Positions 18,279 to 26,894 of a stretch of 45,757 nt of DNA are shown one piece after another (the stretch's first letter is position 1; the number at the start of each line of letters is the position of its first letter). Source of the DNA: Desulfurellaceae bacterium (GTDB lineage: Bacteria > Campylobacterota_A > Desulfurellia > Desulfurellales > Hippeaceae); contig WFQQ01000067.1 of assembly GCA_015486965.1 (NCBI GenBank), positions 1-45,757 on the forward strand, written 5' to 3'. The notes beneath the pieces are model-generated. The model was not told the origin of the DNA. It saw only the letters and a program-made list of their open reading frames with translations, and did not search any database. The position numbers were made by a program, and so were the translations under genes.

Positions 18279-20008
18279 CTCCTAACCTCCTCAAGCTCCC
18301 TGTAAAGTTTATCTCTCAGCTCTTTCACTCTATCCAGAACGCTATTTTTATCTATTTTCTCTTTATTCCTATCTCGACGGAGAGATAGCTCGACCTTTCC
18401 TTCCTCAAAAGATTTTTTACCAACGATTACCCTGATGGGTATGCCTATTAAATCCATATCGTTTAACTTAACTCCCGCTCGCTCATCCCTGTCATCGTAT
18501 AAAACATCCAAACCCTCTTTTTCAAAAAGCTCATACAGACTATCGCAGTAGTTTCTAATCTCTTCACTTCTTGTATCGAGACTAACAATCTCTATCTCAA
18601 ATGGAGCAATGGAAATAGGCCAGATAATCCCGAACTCATCGTGGTTCTGCTCTATTGCAGCCTGAGCTGTTCTACCTATTCCAATACCATAACAACCCAT
18701 ATAAAACGGCACGGCTCTTCCATTTTCATCCAAAAAAACTGCATTCATTGCTTTAGAGTACTTCTGACCAAGCTTGAAAATATGTCCAACCTCGATGCCC
18801 CTCATCTTTTTCAGTCTCCCCTTCTTGCATTTGGGGCAAATCTCACCCTCTTTGACCATCCTCAAATCGGCAAGCTCACACTCAAAATCCCGACCATATT
18901 TAGCACCAACAAGGTGAAAACCGTGCTCATTAGCTCCAACCACAAGATTATTCCTTTTTGTTATTCTATAATCACATAATACCTTTACATCTCTATTGGG
19001 AAAGTTCACAGGTCCTATATACCCTTTCTCGAGCCCCAAATTCTCAAGCTCCTCATCCGAAACCATCTCAATCTCTATAGAGCCTGTCGCCCTCATCGCT
19101 TTAATCAGATTCAGCTCATCATCACCCTCAACAAAGAAGCAAAAATAGTTCCCTTCATCGTTTCTATAAACGAGAGCCTTAGCCGAGAATTTAGGATCGG
19201 CTCCCAGGAACTCACAAACATCGCTTATTGTTTCCTTACCGGGCGTTGCAACCTTTTTAAGCTCCATCTCTTCACCGGGTTCATCCTCTGTTATACTTGT
19301 TGCCCTCTCAACATTGGATGCATAATCACATCTATCGCAAACAACTATTTCGTCCTCTCCCGTTTTACTTAAAACCATAAACTCTTCAGAATCCTTTCCA
19401 CCAATTGACCCTGTGTCTGCCTCAACACTTCTAAAGTTCAAGCCACACCGCCTGAAAATGTTGTTATAGGCATCTCTCATCTTCTGATAACTCAAATCCA
19501 TTCCCTGTTCATCTTTATCAAAGCTATAGGCATCCTTCATTATAAACTCTCTACCGCGCATCAAACCAAACCTTGGCCTGAGCTCATCCCTGAACTTGGT
19601 CTGAATTTGATAGAGGTTCACGGGAAGCTGCTTATAGCCTTTAATAAATTTTCTTACGATGTCCGTAACCACCTCTTCGTGGGTTGGGCCAAAAACAAAG
19701 TCTCTACCGCCCCTGTCTTTTATCCTTAAAAGCTCTTTGCCGTACTCATGCCACCTTCCAGACTCTTTCCACAACTCTGCAGGCTGGATAGCTGCCATCA
19801 AAATCTCTATGGCTCCAGCCCTATCCATCTCCTCCCTTACAATTTGGGACACCTTCTTTATAACCTTGAGTCCCAGAGGCAGGTAGTTATAAATCCCGCT
19901 TGCAAGTTTAACCATAAAACCGCCCCTGAGCAGCAGATTGTGGCTAACTATAGTTGCCTCTTTTTGTTCTTCCTTTAATGTATAGATAAAGCTCCTTGAG
20001 TATCTCAT
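18275..20008 (-). CDS. proS: Proline--tRNA ligase (bacterial type)
   Basis: ProS charges tRNA-Pro. The class II motifs are visible: motif 1 around the GIYNYLPLGLKVI region, motif 2 in RPRFGLMRGREFIMKDAYSF with PTHEEVV before it, and motif 3 in YGIGIGRTAQAAIEQNHDE. Residues about 230-400 hold the YbaK-like INS editing insertion typical of bacterial ProS, including a CDRC and later CPKCKK cysteine pairs. The C-terminal anticodon-binding domain follows (LYDDRDERAGVK). The 577-residue length is normal. GGGGG bases lie just before the ATG, and the stop overlaps the M18 gene by four bases. Confidence 0.97.
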   Translation of the reverse strand: MRYSRSFIYTLKEEQKEATIVSHNLLLRGGFMVKLASGIYNYLPLGLKVIKKVSQIVREEMDRAGAIEILMAAIQPAELWKESGRWHEYGKELLRIKDRGGRDFVFGPTHEEVVTDIVRKFIKGYKQLPVNLYQIQTKFRDELRPRFGLMRGREFIMKDAYSFDKDEQGMDLSYQKMRDAYNNIFRRCGLNFRSVEADTGSIGGKDSEEFMVLSKTGEDEIVVCDRCDYASNVERATSITEDEPGEEMELKKVATPGKETISDVCEFLGADPKFSAKALVYRNDEGNYFCFFVEGDDELNLIKAMRATGSIEIEMVSDEELENLGLEKGYIGPVNFPNRDVKVLCDYRITKRNNLVVGANEHGFHLVGAKYGRDFECELADLRMVKEGEICPKCKKGRLKKMRGIEVGHIFKLGQKYSKAMNAVFLDENGRAVPFYMGCYGIGIGRTAQAAIEQNHDEFGIIWPISIAPFEIEIVSLDTRSEEIRNYCDSLYELFEKEGLDVLYDDRDERAGVKLNDMDLIGIPIRVIVGKKSFEEGKVELSLRRDRNKEKIDKNSVLDRVKELRDKLYRELEEVRR

Positions 20009-20016
20009 AAAACCCC

Positions 20017-20442
20017 CTATCTTCTTCTAATCTTTCTCTCCCGCTCTGGTGTGTACAGTATAGTCAAGGTTCTGATTACGATGATGGCTATCATAACAAA
20101 GGAGTAAGCTAAAGCCATTTTAAACTCTAATTTATGGTAAAATGTGGAAATCATAACCTCCCTCAACACAAAGACCAGCGCTGCATCTGTTATGTATGAG
20201 AGTTTAATCCTCTCAAAGTCAAAGTAAGACATGGCACCCCTGAAGAACTCAATTAATACAAACAGGTTCAGAACCTCCTCAACCGATTTTGACATGCTTT
20301 CGTTTGAGGGTGGGAAGTGGATGATTATGTCTTTTAGCTCCCATACAAGTTTCATCAAATATATTATTATTATAACAAGGATTAAGACCGATAGCATATA
20401 GAGAATAAAGTCCATAGCCTTCTTAACAATGTCAACCTTCAT
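20017..20442 (-). CDS. PsiE-like small membrane protein
   Basis: This is a protein of about 141 residues with four predicted transmembrane helices: DFILYMLSVLILVIIIIYL near the N-terminus, a second near VLNLFVLIEFFRGAMSYF, a third around ITDAALVFVLREVMI, and a fourth in MALAYSFVMIAIIVIRTL. The pattern and LREVM segment resemble the PsiE (phosphate-starvation-inducible E) family, whose function is unknown. I chose the ATG at 20442; the frame extends to a TTG at 20478, and neither has a strong ribosome site. It appears to be the first gene of the long minus-strand unit, eight bases before proS. Confidence 0.7.
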   Translation of the reverse strand: MKVDIVKKAMDFILYMLSVLILVIIIIYLMKLVWELKDIIIHFPPSNESMSKSVEEVLNLFVLIEFFRGAMSYFDFERIKLSYITDAALVFVLREVMISTFYHKLEFKMALAYSFVMIAIIVIRTLTILYTPERERKIRRR

Positions 20443-20500
20443 CACCGTGAGGATATATAAAAATGTTTTATTGGTCAAGGAGTTAAACTTGACAAAAACA

Positions 20501-20528
20501 TGGACAGAACACTAAGGTTTCGTATAAT
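20501..20528 (+). promoter_or_regulatory. Candidate sigma70 promoter of mqnD
   Basis: TGGACA at 20501-20506 and a perfect TATAAT at 20523-20528 are separated by 16 bp. Transcription would start near 20535, leaving about 20 nt before the mqnD ATG with its GAGGAGG ribosome site. This position argues against the in-frame ATG at 20500 as the start. Confidence 0.6.
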
Positions 20529-20556
20529 GAAACAAGTTTTTTCGAGGAGGTTTCCG

Positions 20557-21393
20557 ATGGAAAAGAAGAGATTAACACTTGGGCACAGTCCAGACCCAGA
20601 CGATGCATTTATGTTCTACGGACTTAACATAGAGGGTGGAGTTGATACAAACGGCTATGAATTTGAACAGATTTTAAAGGACATTCAGACACTTAATGAG
20701 ATGGCAATTGATGAAAAGTTGGATATCACAGCCATTTCACTTGCAGCCTACCCCACAATATCAGATAAATACGCAATCCTTTCAAGTGGCGCAAGCATGG
20801 GCTATAAATATGGACCCCTCGTGGTTGCAAAAGAAAGATTTCCCCTTGAAGAGCTCAAAAAAAAGCTCATAGCCATACCGGGGAAGCTCACAAGCGCTTA
20901 TCTTGAACTGAGGCTACTTTTAGGCAAGGAGTTAAACACAACCGTTATACCATTTGACAAAATACTTGACGCCGTCAAAAACGGAGAGGTTGATGCAGGT
21001 CTGATTATACACGAAGGCCAGTTAACCTATTCCAAATACAACCTTGAAAAAATAGTTGATCTGGGTGAATGGTGGTATGAGAAAACCAGACTGCCCCTGC
21101 CACTCGGCGTTAACGCTATCCATAGAAAGTTTGGCGATGAGATGAAAAAAATATCGAACATCTTAAAGGAGAGTATTCTGTTCTCTTTAAATCACAGGGA
21201 TGAGGCTGTAAAATACGCCCTTAACTTTGCAAGGGGAATGGATAGAGATTTAGCAGATAAATTTGTTGGCATGTATGTTAATGAGTTAACTGTGGATATG
21301 GGTGAGAAAGGAGTTGAAGCATGCAGGCTTCTCCTCAAGGAAGCCTACGACAAAGGATTGATTGAAAAACTACCTGAAATAGACCTTGTCTAA
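20557..21393 (+). CDS. mqnD: 1,4-dihydroxy-6-naphthoate synthase-like protein MqnD
   Basis: MqnD acts in the futalosine pathway, converting cyclic dehypoxanthinyl futalosine to 1,4-dihydroxy-6-naphthoate on the way to menaquinone. The 278-residue protein has the family N-terminal GHSPDPDDAFMFYGL block, DITAISLAAYP, a GYKYGPLVV segment, IPGKLTSAYLELRL, and the EVDAGLIIHEGQLTY and LPLPLGVNAI blocks, matching the periplasmic-binding-protein-like fold of MqnA/MqnD. The start at 20557 has GAGGAGG six bases upstream. MqnA is the alternative, but the DAGLIIHE and LGVNAI blocks favour MqnD. No other mqn gene is in the window. Confidence 0.88.
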   Translation: MEKKRLTLGHSPDPDDAFMFYGLNIEGGVDTNGYEFEQILKDIQTLNEMAIDEKLDITAISLAAYPTISDKYAILSSGASMGYKYGPLVVAKERFPLEELKKKLIAIPGKLTSAYLELRLLLGKELNTTVIPFDKILDAVKNGEVDAGLIIHEGQLTYSKYNLEKIVDLGEWWYEKTRLPLPLGVNAIHRKFGDEMKKISNILKESILFSLNHRDEAVKYALNFARGMDRDLADKFVGMYVNELTVDMGEKGVEACRLLLKEAYDKGLIEKLPEIDLV

Positions 21394-22570
21394 GCTATTT
21401 TATGTGGCAATAGTGGGCGCAGGAGCAAGTGGCCTTGCCTGCGCCTATTTTCTTAAAAACAGAAACATAATAATATTTGATAAATACGAGGGGGCAAGGA
21501 AGTTATCAATCACGGGAAACAACAGATGCAACATAACAAATATGCTGCCCCTTGAAGAATTCCTTGAACAATACGGTAAAAACGGAAGATTTTTGAGAGA
21601 CACATTTAACAACTTCTTTAGAGAAGAGCTTATTGAATGGCTCGAAGACCTCGGTGTAAAAACCACTACAGAAAATGGCAGGGTGTTTTTAAAAAACAAA
21701 AGCTCGGAACAATTTTCGGAACTTTTGAAATCAAAAGTGGAACATAAAGTTTCACTGTTTAAAAAATTCGAGCCAGTTGTGGATATAGCAAATGATAGAA
21801 AAGTATTTCTGATTAGAACACAAAAAGGCATATATAAATCCAAGGTCGTGGTGTTAACCTGTGGAGGCATGAGCTTCCCTAAAACAGGTTCTCGTGGCTC
21901 CTGCTACAAACTTGCAAGGAAATTAGGGCATACAATAACAGATTTAGAACCGATGGAAACACCGTTTTGTGCTAAAAACTGCTGCAGCTCATTAAAAGGC
22001 ACAACCCTATCCAATGTAAAGGTAACACTTACTGTCAACAATAAAAATATTACAGAAAGAGGAGACCTTATATTTACACACTTCGGGGTCAGTGGACCCG
22101 TAATTTTTAAACTGTCAGGTAATAGTTTCCAGCAAGCAATCTTGAGAATTGAACTTTTAGAAAACAGCAAAGAGATTATTAAAAAGCTGCACTTTTACAG
22201 GGGGAAGGTCAGAAATTTTCTTTCCCAATTCATACCAGCAAGACTCTCACAAATTGCCCCATATTCAGAAGAACTTGCCGCCAACCTCAATAAAAGTCAG
22301 CTAAACCTGATAAAAGAGTTTCTATCAAACTTTACATTGGAAGTTAAAAAATGTGGATTTGACAGAGCTTTCGTTACAAAAGGTGGAGTGAGCCTAAAAG
22401 AGGTAAACCCTAAAACCTTTGAGTCAAAACTCATCAAAAACCTATTTTTCGGCGGTGAGGTACTTGATATTCAGGGAAACATCGGCGGTTTTAACCTACA
22501 GTTCGCATTCTCAAGTGGCTACACAATAGCAAAATCAATCAACGAAAGATTCGGTCAGATAATCGCTTAG
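21386..22570 (+). CDS. HI0933-family FAD-dependent oxidoreductase
   Basis: This 394-residue flavoprotein of the HI0933/YhiN family has unknown substrate. The dinucleotide-binding loop GAGASGLACA is at the N-terminus. Family hallmarks follow: SITGNNRCNITN, CGGMSFPKTGSRGSCYKLA, FTHFGVSGPVIF, TKGGVSLKEV and FFGGEVLDIQGNIGGFNLQF. The start is ambiguous: a TTG at 21386 overlaps the mqnD stop by eight bases, and a GTG at 21404 is also in frame. It is translationally coupled to mqnD, which suggests but does not prove a link to quinone metabolism. Its last 36 bases overlap the convergent restriction enzyme gene. Confidence 0.88.
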   Translation: MSKLFYVAIVGAGASGLACAYFLKNRNIIIFDKYEGARKLSITGNNRCNITNMLPLEEFLEQYGKNGRFLRDTFNNFFREELIEWLEDLGVKTTTENGRVFLKNKSSEQFSELLKSKVEHKVSLFKKFEPVVDIANDRKVFLIRTQKGIYKSKVVVLTCGGMSFPKTGSRGSCYKLARKLGHTITDLEPMETPFCAKNCCSSLKGTTLSNVKVTLTVNNKNITERGDLIFTHFGVSGPVIFKLSGNSFQQAILRIELLENSKEIIKKLHFYRGKVRNFLSQFIPARLSQIAPYSEELAANLNKSQLNLIKEFLSNFTLEVKKCGFDRAFVTKGGVSLKEVNPKTFESKLIKNLFFGGEVLDIQGNIGGFNLQFAFSSGYTIAKSINERFGQIIA

Positions 22571-23680
22571 AGCATCTGCAACCTTTTCAGGTTCTATAAC
22601 ATGTTGATATATTTTGGTTATTGGTTTAAACTTCGCATTATGATAATAAATAGAGTCCTGTATTATATCCTCAAGCAGATTTATGGAAAACAACGCATAT
22701 CTCGTTTCTTCTAAAGGACTTTCATCTATCGAAGATGTGTACAATCCCTTCTCAGGGCTATAATAAGATGTTATTAAGTTCATCAATGCATTAATTTTGT
22801 TTGTAAGCTCATTTAACTCATTTTCTTCAAATTGCTGAATTTTTGAATAAACAAAATCAATGGAATAAACAAGCTTTGCTATCTCTTTTAACTTTAAATT
22901 CATATTGGCATAGCTTAAAAGATAAATTAGCCATAGTTTTGAATTTTCAGGTACTTTCTTCAAATGGTCTAAAATAAAACAAACTTTGAAAAACCCACCC
23001 AGCGTTTTAGGAACTATTTTAACTAACTTTTCTTCATCAATAACGCTCTGCAATTCTTTGGAGAGTTTATTCTCCCATATATTTAAAAGCTCATGCTGAA
23101 AATTTAAAATTTTTATTTTTACATCCATCCTATTTATAACGGGCTTCAAACTTTTGTCTTCTTTCAAAATGCTTTCAAAAATATCTCTTGGTACTCTATA
23201 GGCCTGCCGACTTCCCCACGCAGGTACAACACCAATTTTTCCATGCTCTACTATCCACTTTGGTTTTATTAAAGCATATCTTAGAGATTTTTTAAGGATG
23301 TATAAAAATAATCTGTCATCATAAGGCACTCTTTCACCCTTAACTTTCTTAGCCACTTTAGAAATTTTGAAATCAAAAAATGGTAAATCTTCCCTATCAG
23401 CATATTGAAACTCAATGAGGAGCTTTTCATCATTTCCAATCTTTACTATAAAATCTGGCTCTCGTGTAACTCCGCCTTTTCTTAAAAACCATAAAAATTT
23501 ATCGCCTCCGTATTTTTCAACCGAAATATCTTCTCTTTTGTATTCTTCTTTTAATTTTTTCTCAAGCCAATCCTTAATTTCTAACTCGGCAATAGCTTTC
23601 TTTTTCATATCCCGTCTATATTCAATATATGTTCTGGCTTTTATATCACTAGATTGTGCATACATTAACTTTGCATTCAT
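22535..23680 (-). CDS. Probable type II restriction endonuclease
   Basis: I do not recognise this 381-residue protein by full-length family, but several features point to a restriction enzyme. It follows the methyltransferase gene by 11 nt, with GAGGTGG overlapping the methyltransferase stop, so the two are coupled. Residues 75-92 (PDFIVKIGNDEKLLIEFQ) fit a PD-(D/E)xK-type nuclease core in its D...E-x-Q form, as known from BglII, with D76, E90 and Q92. The N-terminal part is rich in Lys and Glu and the C-terminal third is helical. The region looks more AT-rich than its neighbours. The target site is unknown, and another nuclease type remains possible. Confidence 0.7.
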   Translation of the reverse strand: MNAKLMYAQSSDIKARTYIEYRRDMKKKAIAELEIKDWLEKKLKEEYKREDISVEKYGGDKFLWFLRKGGVTREPDFIVKIGNDEKLLIEFQYADREDLPFFDFKISKVAKKVKGERVPYDDRLFLYILKKSLRYALIKPKWIVEHGKIGVVPAWGSRQAYRVPRDIFESILKEDKSLKPVINRMDVKIKILNFQHELLNIWENKLSKELQSVIDEEKLVKIVPKTLGGFFKVCFILDHLKKVPENSKLWLIYLLSYANMNLKLKEIAKLVYSIDFVYSKIQQFEENELNELTNKINALMNLITSYYSPEKGLYTSSIDESPLEETRYALFSINLLEDIIQDSIYYHNAKFKPITKIYQHVIEPEKVADALSDYLTESFVD

Positions 23681-23691
23681 CTATACCCACC

Positions 23692-24741
23692 TCATAATAG
23701 CCTTCTTTGATAATTCTTTATTCTTTTTATCGCTTCATTTGCTAATTCTGGGTTTATTTCATAACCAATACCATTCCTTTTTAGATCCTTTGCAGCTACT
23801 AATGTCGTACCTGATCCTAAAAACGGATCTAATACCGTTTCTCCAACAAAGCTATATGCTTTTATTAATCTATATGGCAACTCATAAGGGAACGGCGCTG
23901 GATGATTTCTATTATTTCCACTTTTCTCTGGCTTCATTACCCAAACATCAGATTTTTTAATTTCTATCCAGAAATCCTTATCTATCTTTGATTCTTCTCT
24001 TTGCTCTTTTGTCAGATGAGCATATTTTTTATAATTCTTGGGTGCGGGTTTTTCAAATTCCAGTATAAACTCATGAGCATAGTTTATGAGAATGTTTCCT
24101 GGATAAGGATATGTTCCAAAATGCGCTCTAACAGAGTTTGTCTTTTGCCATATTATCTCTCTACGAAATACAAAACCTATATCCTCGCATAAATCAATGG
24201 TTTTACCTACTATATTCAAACTTCTAAAACCATTTTCGGTTCTTACAGGTAAATTCATAATGTTGATAAACGCCTTTCTTCCGGGCTGTAAAACCCTAAA
24301 AACCTCTTTCCATACTTTACCTATTTCTACAAACCATTCATCTAAATTATGTATATTTCCCAAATCACCCTCTATGGGCTCTTTAGAATAAAGTTTTGCA
24401 TCAAAATATGGTGGTGAAGTAATCATTAAATGGATTGAGTTATCTTCTAACTCACTCATATCTCTTGCATCTTTAATAAACACTGTTTGGCAAAATTCAC
24501 CTTTGCAAAGATCAACCTTATCTAAAAAAGTCTTCGATTTCACACTGTTCGTGTGGCTTAAAACAAAGCTATTCTCAACTTTCTTTACATCCCTAATATC
24601 AAACCTATACTGCCCGCTTGCTGACTTAAAACCTGCCAACCTTCCAGATTTCAACAGATTATGCACATCCTTAACACCTATTCCTAAGTAGCGGGCAACC
24701 TCAATTGCAGATAGATACTTTCTTTTTTTATAATCGTCCAT
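23692..24741 (-). CDS. HTH-fused beta-class DNA methyltransferase (N4-cytosine or N6-adenine)
   Basis: This 349-residue protein pairs an N-terminal MerR/excisionase-like helix-turn-helix (about residues 8-50, LSAIEVARYLGIGVKDVHNLL) with an N6_N4_Mtase domain. The catalytic motif IV TSPPY is at 108-112 and the SAM-binding motif I DPFLGSGTT at 305-313; this order (IV before I) defines the beta class. TSPPY is commoner in N4-cytosine enzymes but also occurs in N6-adenine ones, so the modified base is undecided. The next gene encodes its likely nuclease partner, making a type II restriction-modification pair. The HTH could add DNA contacts or control the operon. Confidence 0.9.
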   Translation of the reverse strand: MDDYKKRKYLSAIEVARYLGIGVKDVHNLLKSGRLAGFKSASGQYRFDIRDVKKVENSFVLSHTNSVKSKTFLDKVDLCKGEFCQTVFIKDARDMSELEDNSIHLMITSPPYFDAKLYSKEPIEGDLGNIHNLDEWFVEIGKVWKEVFRVLQPGRKAFINIMNLPVRTENGFRSLNIVGKTIDLCEDIGFVFRREIIWQKTNSVRAHFGTYPYPGNILINYAHEFILEFEKPAPKNYKKYAHLTKEQREESKIDKDFWIEIKKSDVWVMKPEKSGNNRNHPAPFPYELPYRLIKAYSFVGETVLDPFLGSGTTLVAAKDLKRNGIGYEINPELANEAIKRIKNYQRRLL

Positions 24742-24864
24742 CTCTCTCCTTCCCCAACTCCTTTAGAGTATGAAACAAAAAATACTTAGTCAAATTATTG
24801 CTTTTAATATTGCTCTTGATTTTTTCAGGATTAAATTAAATAATTACCAAAAAGGGAGGTAGAC
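24742..24864. other. Divergent intergenic region between methyltransferase and SIMPL genes
   Basis: This 123-bp AT-rich spacer carries the start signals of both flanking genes. On plus, TTGATT (24816-24821) and AATAAT (24839-24844) with a 17-bp gap make a weak sigma70-like promoter, and GGGAGGT precedes the SIMPL ATG. On minus, TTGACT with a 17-bp gap to TACTCT is a weak candidate for the methyltransferase. I found no convincing C-protein-type operator repeat and no RNA gene. Confidence 0.4.
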
Positions 24865-25560
24865 ATGAAGGGCAGAAAATTTCTGATTGCAGTATTTATA
24901 TTAACAATTTTTCCTCGTCTTGTTTTCTCAAAAGAGCTCTACTCGACAATCTCAACATCGTTTCAGCTCAAAAAGAGGGTAAGTTGCGATAGACTGATAA
25001 TGAAATTCAGGGTGTGGGCTAACGGCAACACCTTTCCCGAAGCCCTAAAAAGGTTGAAACCTATAAACAATGAATTTCTTGCATTCCTTAAGAAAATCTA
25101 TCCCCTGGAGCAGATAAAAACACAGATGGGCTACGGAGGGGAGCGTAGCGCAGCAATAATCATAACAATTGATACAAACATGGTGAACTCAGCGGGAAGG
25201 GTTTTAAAGTTTATATCCAACAAACACTTTCCATATCAGACAGGAATAAACATTTCTAAACTAACATACACCGTATCAAATAAAAAAATGGCAAGAGTCA
25301 AAGCCCTTATTTTCAAAGAGGCGCTCCTTAGGTGCAAACAGCTACTCAAGATTACAAATAGCATCCTGAAAAGAACCTATTATGTCTCATCAATCAACAT
25401 AAGCTATGGTGGAGTAAGGGCAATCTACAACGAACCGCAAAGAAACATACTCTTTAAAGCCTCATCCAAACCCATAGGAAATGGCGGCATAAAAACCAAT
25501 CCGGGTCAAAAGCTCATTAAAGCAACGGTTAGCTTCTCGGCAATATCAAAAATAGAATGA
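24865..25560 (+). CDS. Exported SIMPL-domain (DUF541)-like protein
   Basis: This 231-residue protein starts with a clear signal peptide (MKGRKFLIAVFILTIFPRLVFS), so the mature chain should be periplasmic or outer-membrane associated. The rest has the SIMPL/DUF541 (YggE-like) pattern: an early strand with a broad-range variable start (RLIMKFRVWANGNTFPEA), a central helix-strand unit, KALIFKEALLRCKQLL as the late helix and a YYVSSINISYGG segment. The family's function is unknown. It overlaps the flavoprotein gene that follows by four bases, so they are co-transcribed. The domain call is from pattern only. Confidence 0.62.
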   Translation: MKGRKFLIAVFILTIFPRLVFSKELYSTISTSFQLKKRVSCDRLIMKFRVWANGNTFPEALKRLKPINNEFLAFLKKIYPLEQIKTQMGYGGERSAAIIITIDTNMVNSAGRVLKFISNKHFPYQTGINISKLTYTVSNKKMARVKALIFKEALLRCKQLLKITNSILKRTYYVSSINISYGGVRAIYNEPQRNILFKASSKPIGNGGIKTNPGQKLIKATVSFSAISKIE

Positions 25561-26894
25561 AAATAGCTGTAGTTGGTGGCGGCATCTCTGGAGTTTCAAC
25601 TGCATACTTACTAAAAAAGCACACAAAGCACGATATAATTCTCATAGAAAAAGAGAAAATAGGTGGCAAAGCTCTATCTGAAAAAAGGGATGGATACCTC
25701 ATTGAGACAGGACCTAATGGTTTCCTTTCGAACAAAGAGGAGATTAAAAAACTTATAACGGAGAGTGGCTTTGATAGTGAAGTAATTGAAAGCAGAGACG
25801 AGTCTAACAGAAAATTTATATTTTCAAATGGCAGATTATGGGAGATACCAAAAAACCCTGCGAAAATCATGTTTAATGGGTTTTTAAGCTCAAAAGCAAA
25901 GCTAAAAATACTGAAAGAACCATTCATAAAACCCGTATTCCGAGACGAAACCGTTGAGGGTTTTGTCAAAAGAAGGCTGGGGCAAGAGTTTCTCGATAAA
26001 ATTATAGGTCCCATGGTGTGCGGCGTTTTCGCTGGAGATCCAAAAATTATGAGTATGGAATCGAACTTTCCTCGCATTAAAGAGATAGAAAGGAGGTACG
26101 GCTCACTTATTAAGGGTTTAATTGGCATGATGAAAGAAAAACGGGCTGGTGCAAACTCAATCAGTGGCGGCTTTTCATCAAAACTCCTATCGTTTAAAAA
26201 CGGCGTGGGCAGTTTTATAAAACATCTTTCAAAAAGCATAGAAATAGTAAAGGATGAGGTGCTTTCCATAGAAACGATAAATGGAAAACAGAGACTGTTG
26301 GGGAGATTAAATCACTACACAGCTGACATCGTAATATTTTCCCTGCCAGCTTACTCCTTAAAAAAAATTATAGAAAACTACAACAGAGAGTTTGCCGCCC
26401 ATTTAAATAATATCCCTTATGCACCTATGGCAGTTTTAGCTTTGGGTTTTGAAAGCTCAAAGCTACCGGAAATAACAAACTCCTTTGGCTACCTATTCGA
26501 TTTAAACGAAATAGAAGACACAATAGGTGTACTCTTTGACTCATCCATCTTTGGGGGTCGAGCAAAAGCGGGAAAAACCTTGATAAGGATAATGGTAGGA
26601 GGGCAACTTGCCAAAGAATCACCCTTTAAAAGCAACCTTATAACATTAGCAATGAAAGAGCTAAATAGGAGTGCAAACATACACTATCCGTTTGAGTTTG
26701 CTTATAAAAAAGTACACCACAAGGCTATTCCAGTATACACATTAAATCACAAAAAAGTAAAAGAAGAGCTGTTAGAGTTTGAAAGGAAACATAGAGGAAT
26801 ATTTATAACTGGAAATGCCTTCTTTGGAATAAGCCTAAACGACTGTGTAAAAACTGCCTATAACACGCTTGAGAAAATAAAAAGCGGGCTATAA
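25557..26894 (+). CDS. hemG: Protoporphyrinogen-oxidase-type FAD flavoprotein (HemG/HemY family)
   Basis: This 445-residue flavoprotein matches the FAD-dependent protoporphyrinogen oxidase family (called HemY, or HemG in some schemes), which oxidises (copro)porphyrinogen to the porphyrin in late haem synthesis. The FAD loop VVGGGISGVSTAYLL is at residues 5-19, with the second Glu IEKEKIGGKA and the family block LIETGPNGFLSNKEE. Later blocks are FLDKIIGPMVCGVFAGDP, GGFSSKL, and the C-terminal GIFITGNAFFGISLNDCVKT that closes the FAD site. Known enzymes use O2 as acceptor; an anaerobe would need another. Substrate (proto- versus coproporphyrinogen) is undecided. Confidence 0.85.
   Translation: MKIAVVGGGISGVSTAYLLKKHTKHDIILIEKEKIGGKALSEKRDGYLIETGPNGFLSNKEEIKKLITESGFDSEVIESRDESNRKFIFSNGRLWEIPKNPAKIMFNGFLSSKAKLKILKEPFIKPVFRDETVEGFVKRRLGQEFLDKIIGPMVCGVFAGDPKIMSMESNFPRIKEIERRYGSLIKGLIGMMKEKRAGANSISGGFSSKLLSFKNGVGSFIKHLSKSIEIVKDEVLSIETINGKQRLLGRLNHYTADIVIFSLPAYSLKKIIENYNREFAAHLNNIPYAPMAVLALGFESSKLPEITNSFGYLFDLNEIEDTIGVLFDSSIFGGRAKAGKTLIRIMVGGQLAKESPFKSNLITLAMKELNRSANIHYPFEFAYKKVHHKAIPVYTLNHKKVKEELLEFERKHRGIFITGNAFFGISLNDCVKTAYNTLEKIKSGL

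Noticed and set aside
20490-20528. TTGACA (near 20489) with TATAAT as a promoter pair
   Set aside because: The gap is 28 bp, too long; TGGACA at 20501 with a 16-bp gap to the same TATAAT is the workable pair.
22571-24864. Restriction-modification genes as part of a larger mobile element
   Set aside because: I saw no transposase, integrase, terminal inverted repeats or direct repeats at the borders; only AT-rich content hints at transfer.
25529-26269. Antisense frame of 246 residues over the SIMPL and HemG-like genes
   Set aside because: The plus-strand protein shows a full FAD-binding signature; the minus frame shows no domain or start signal.
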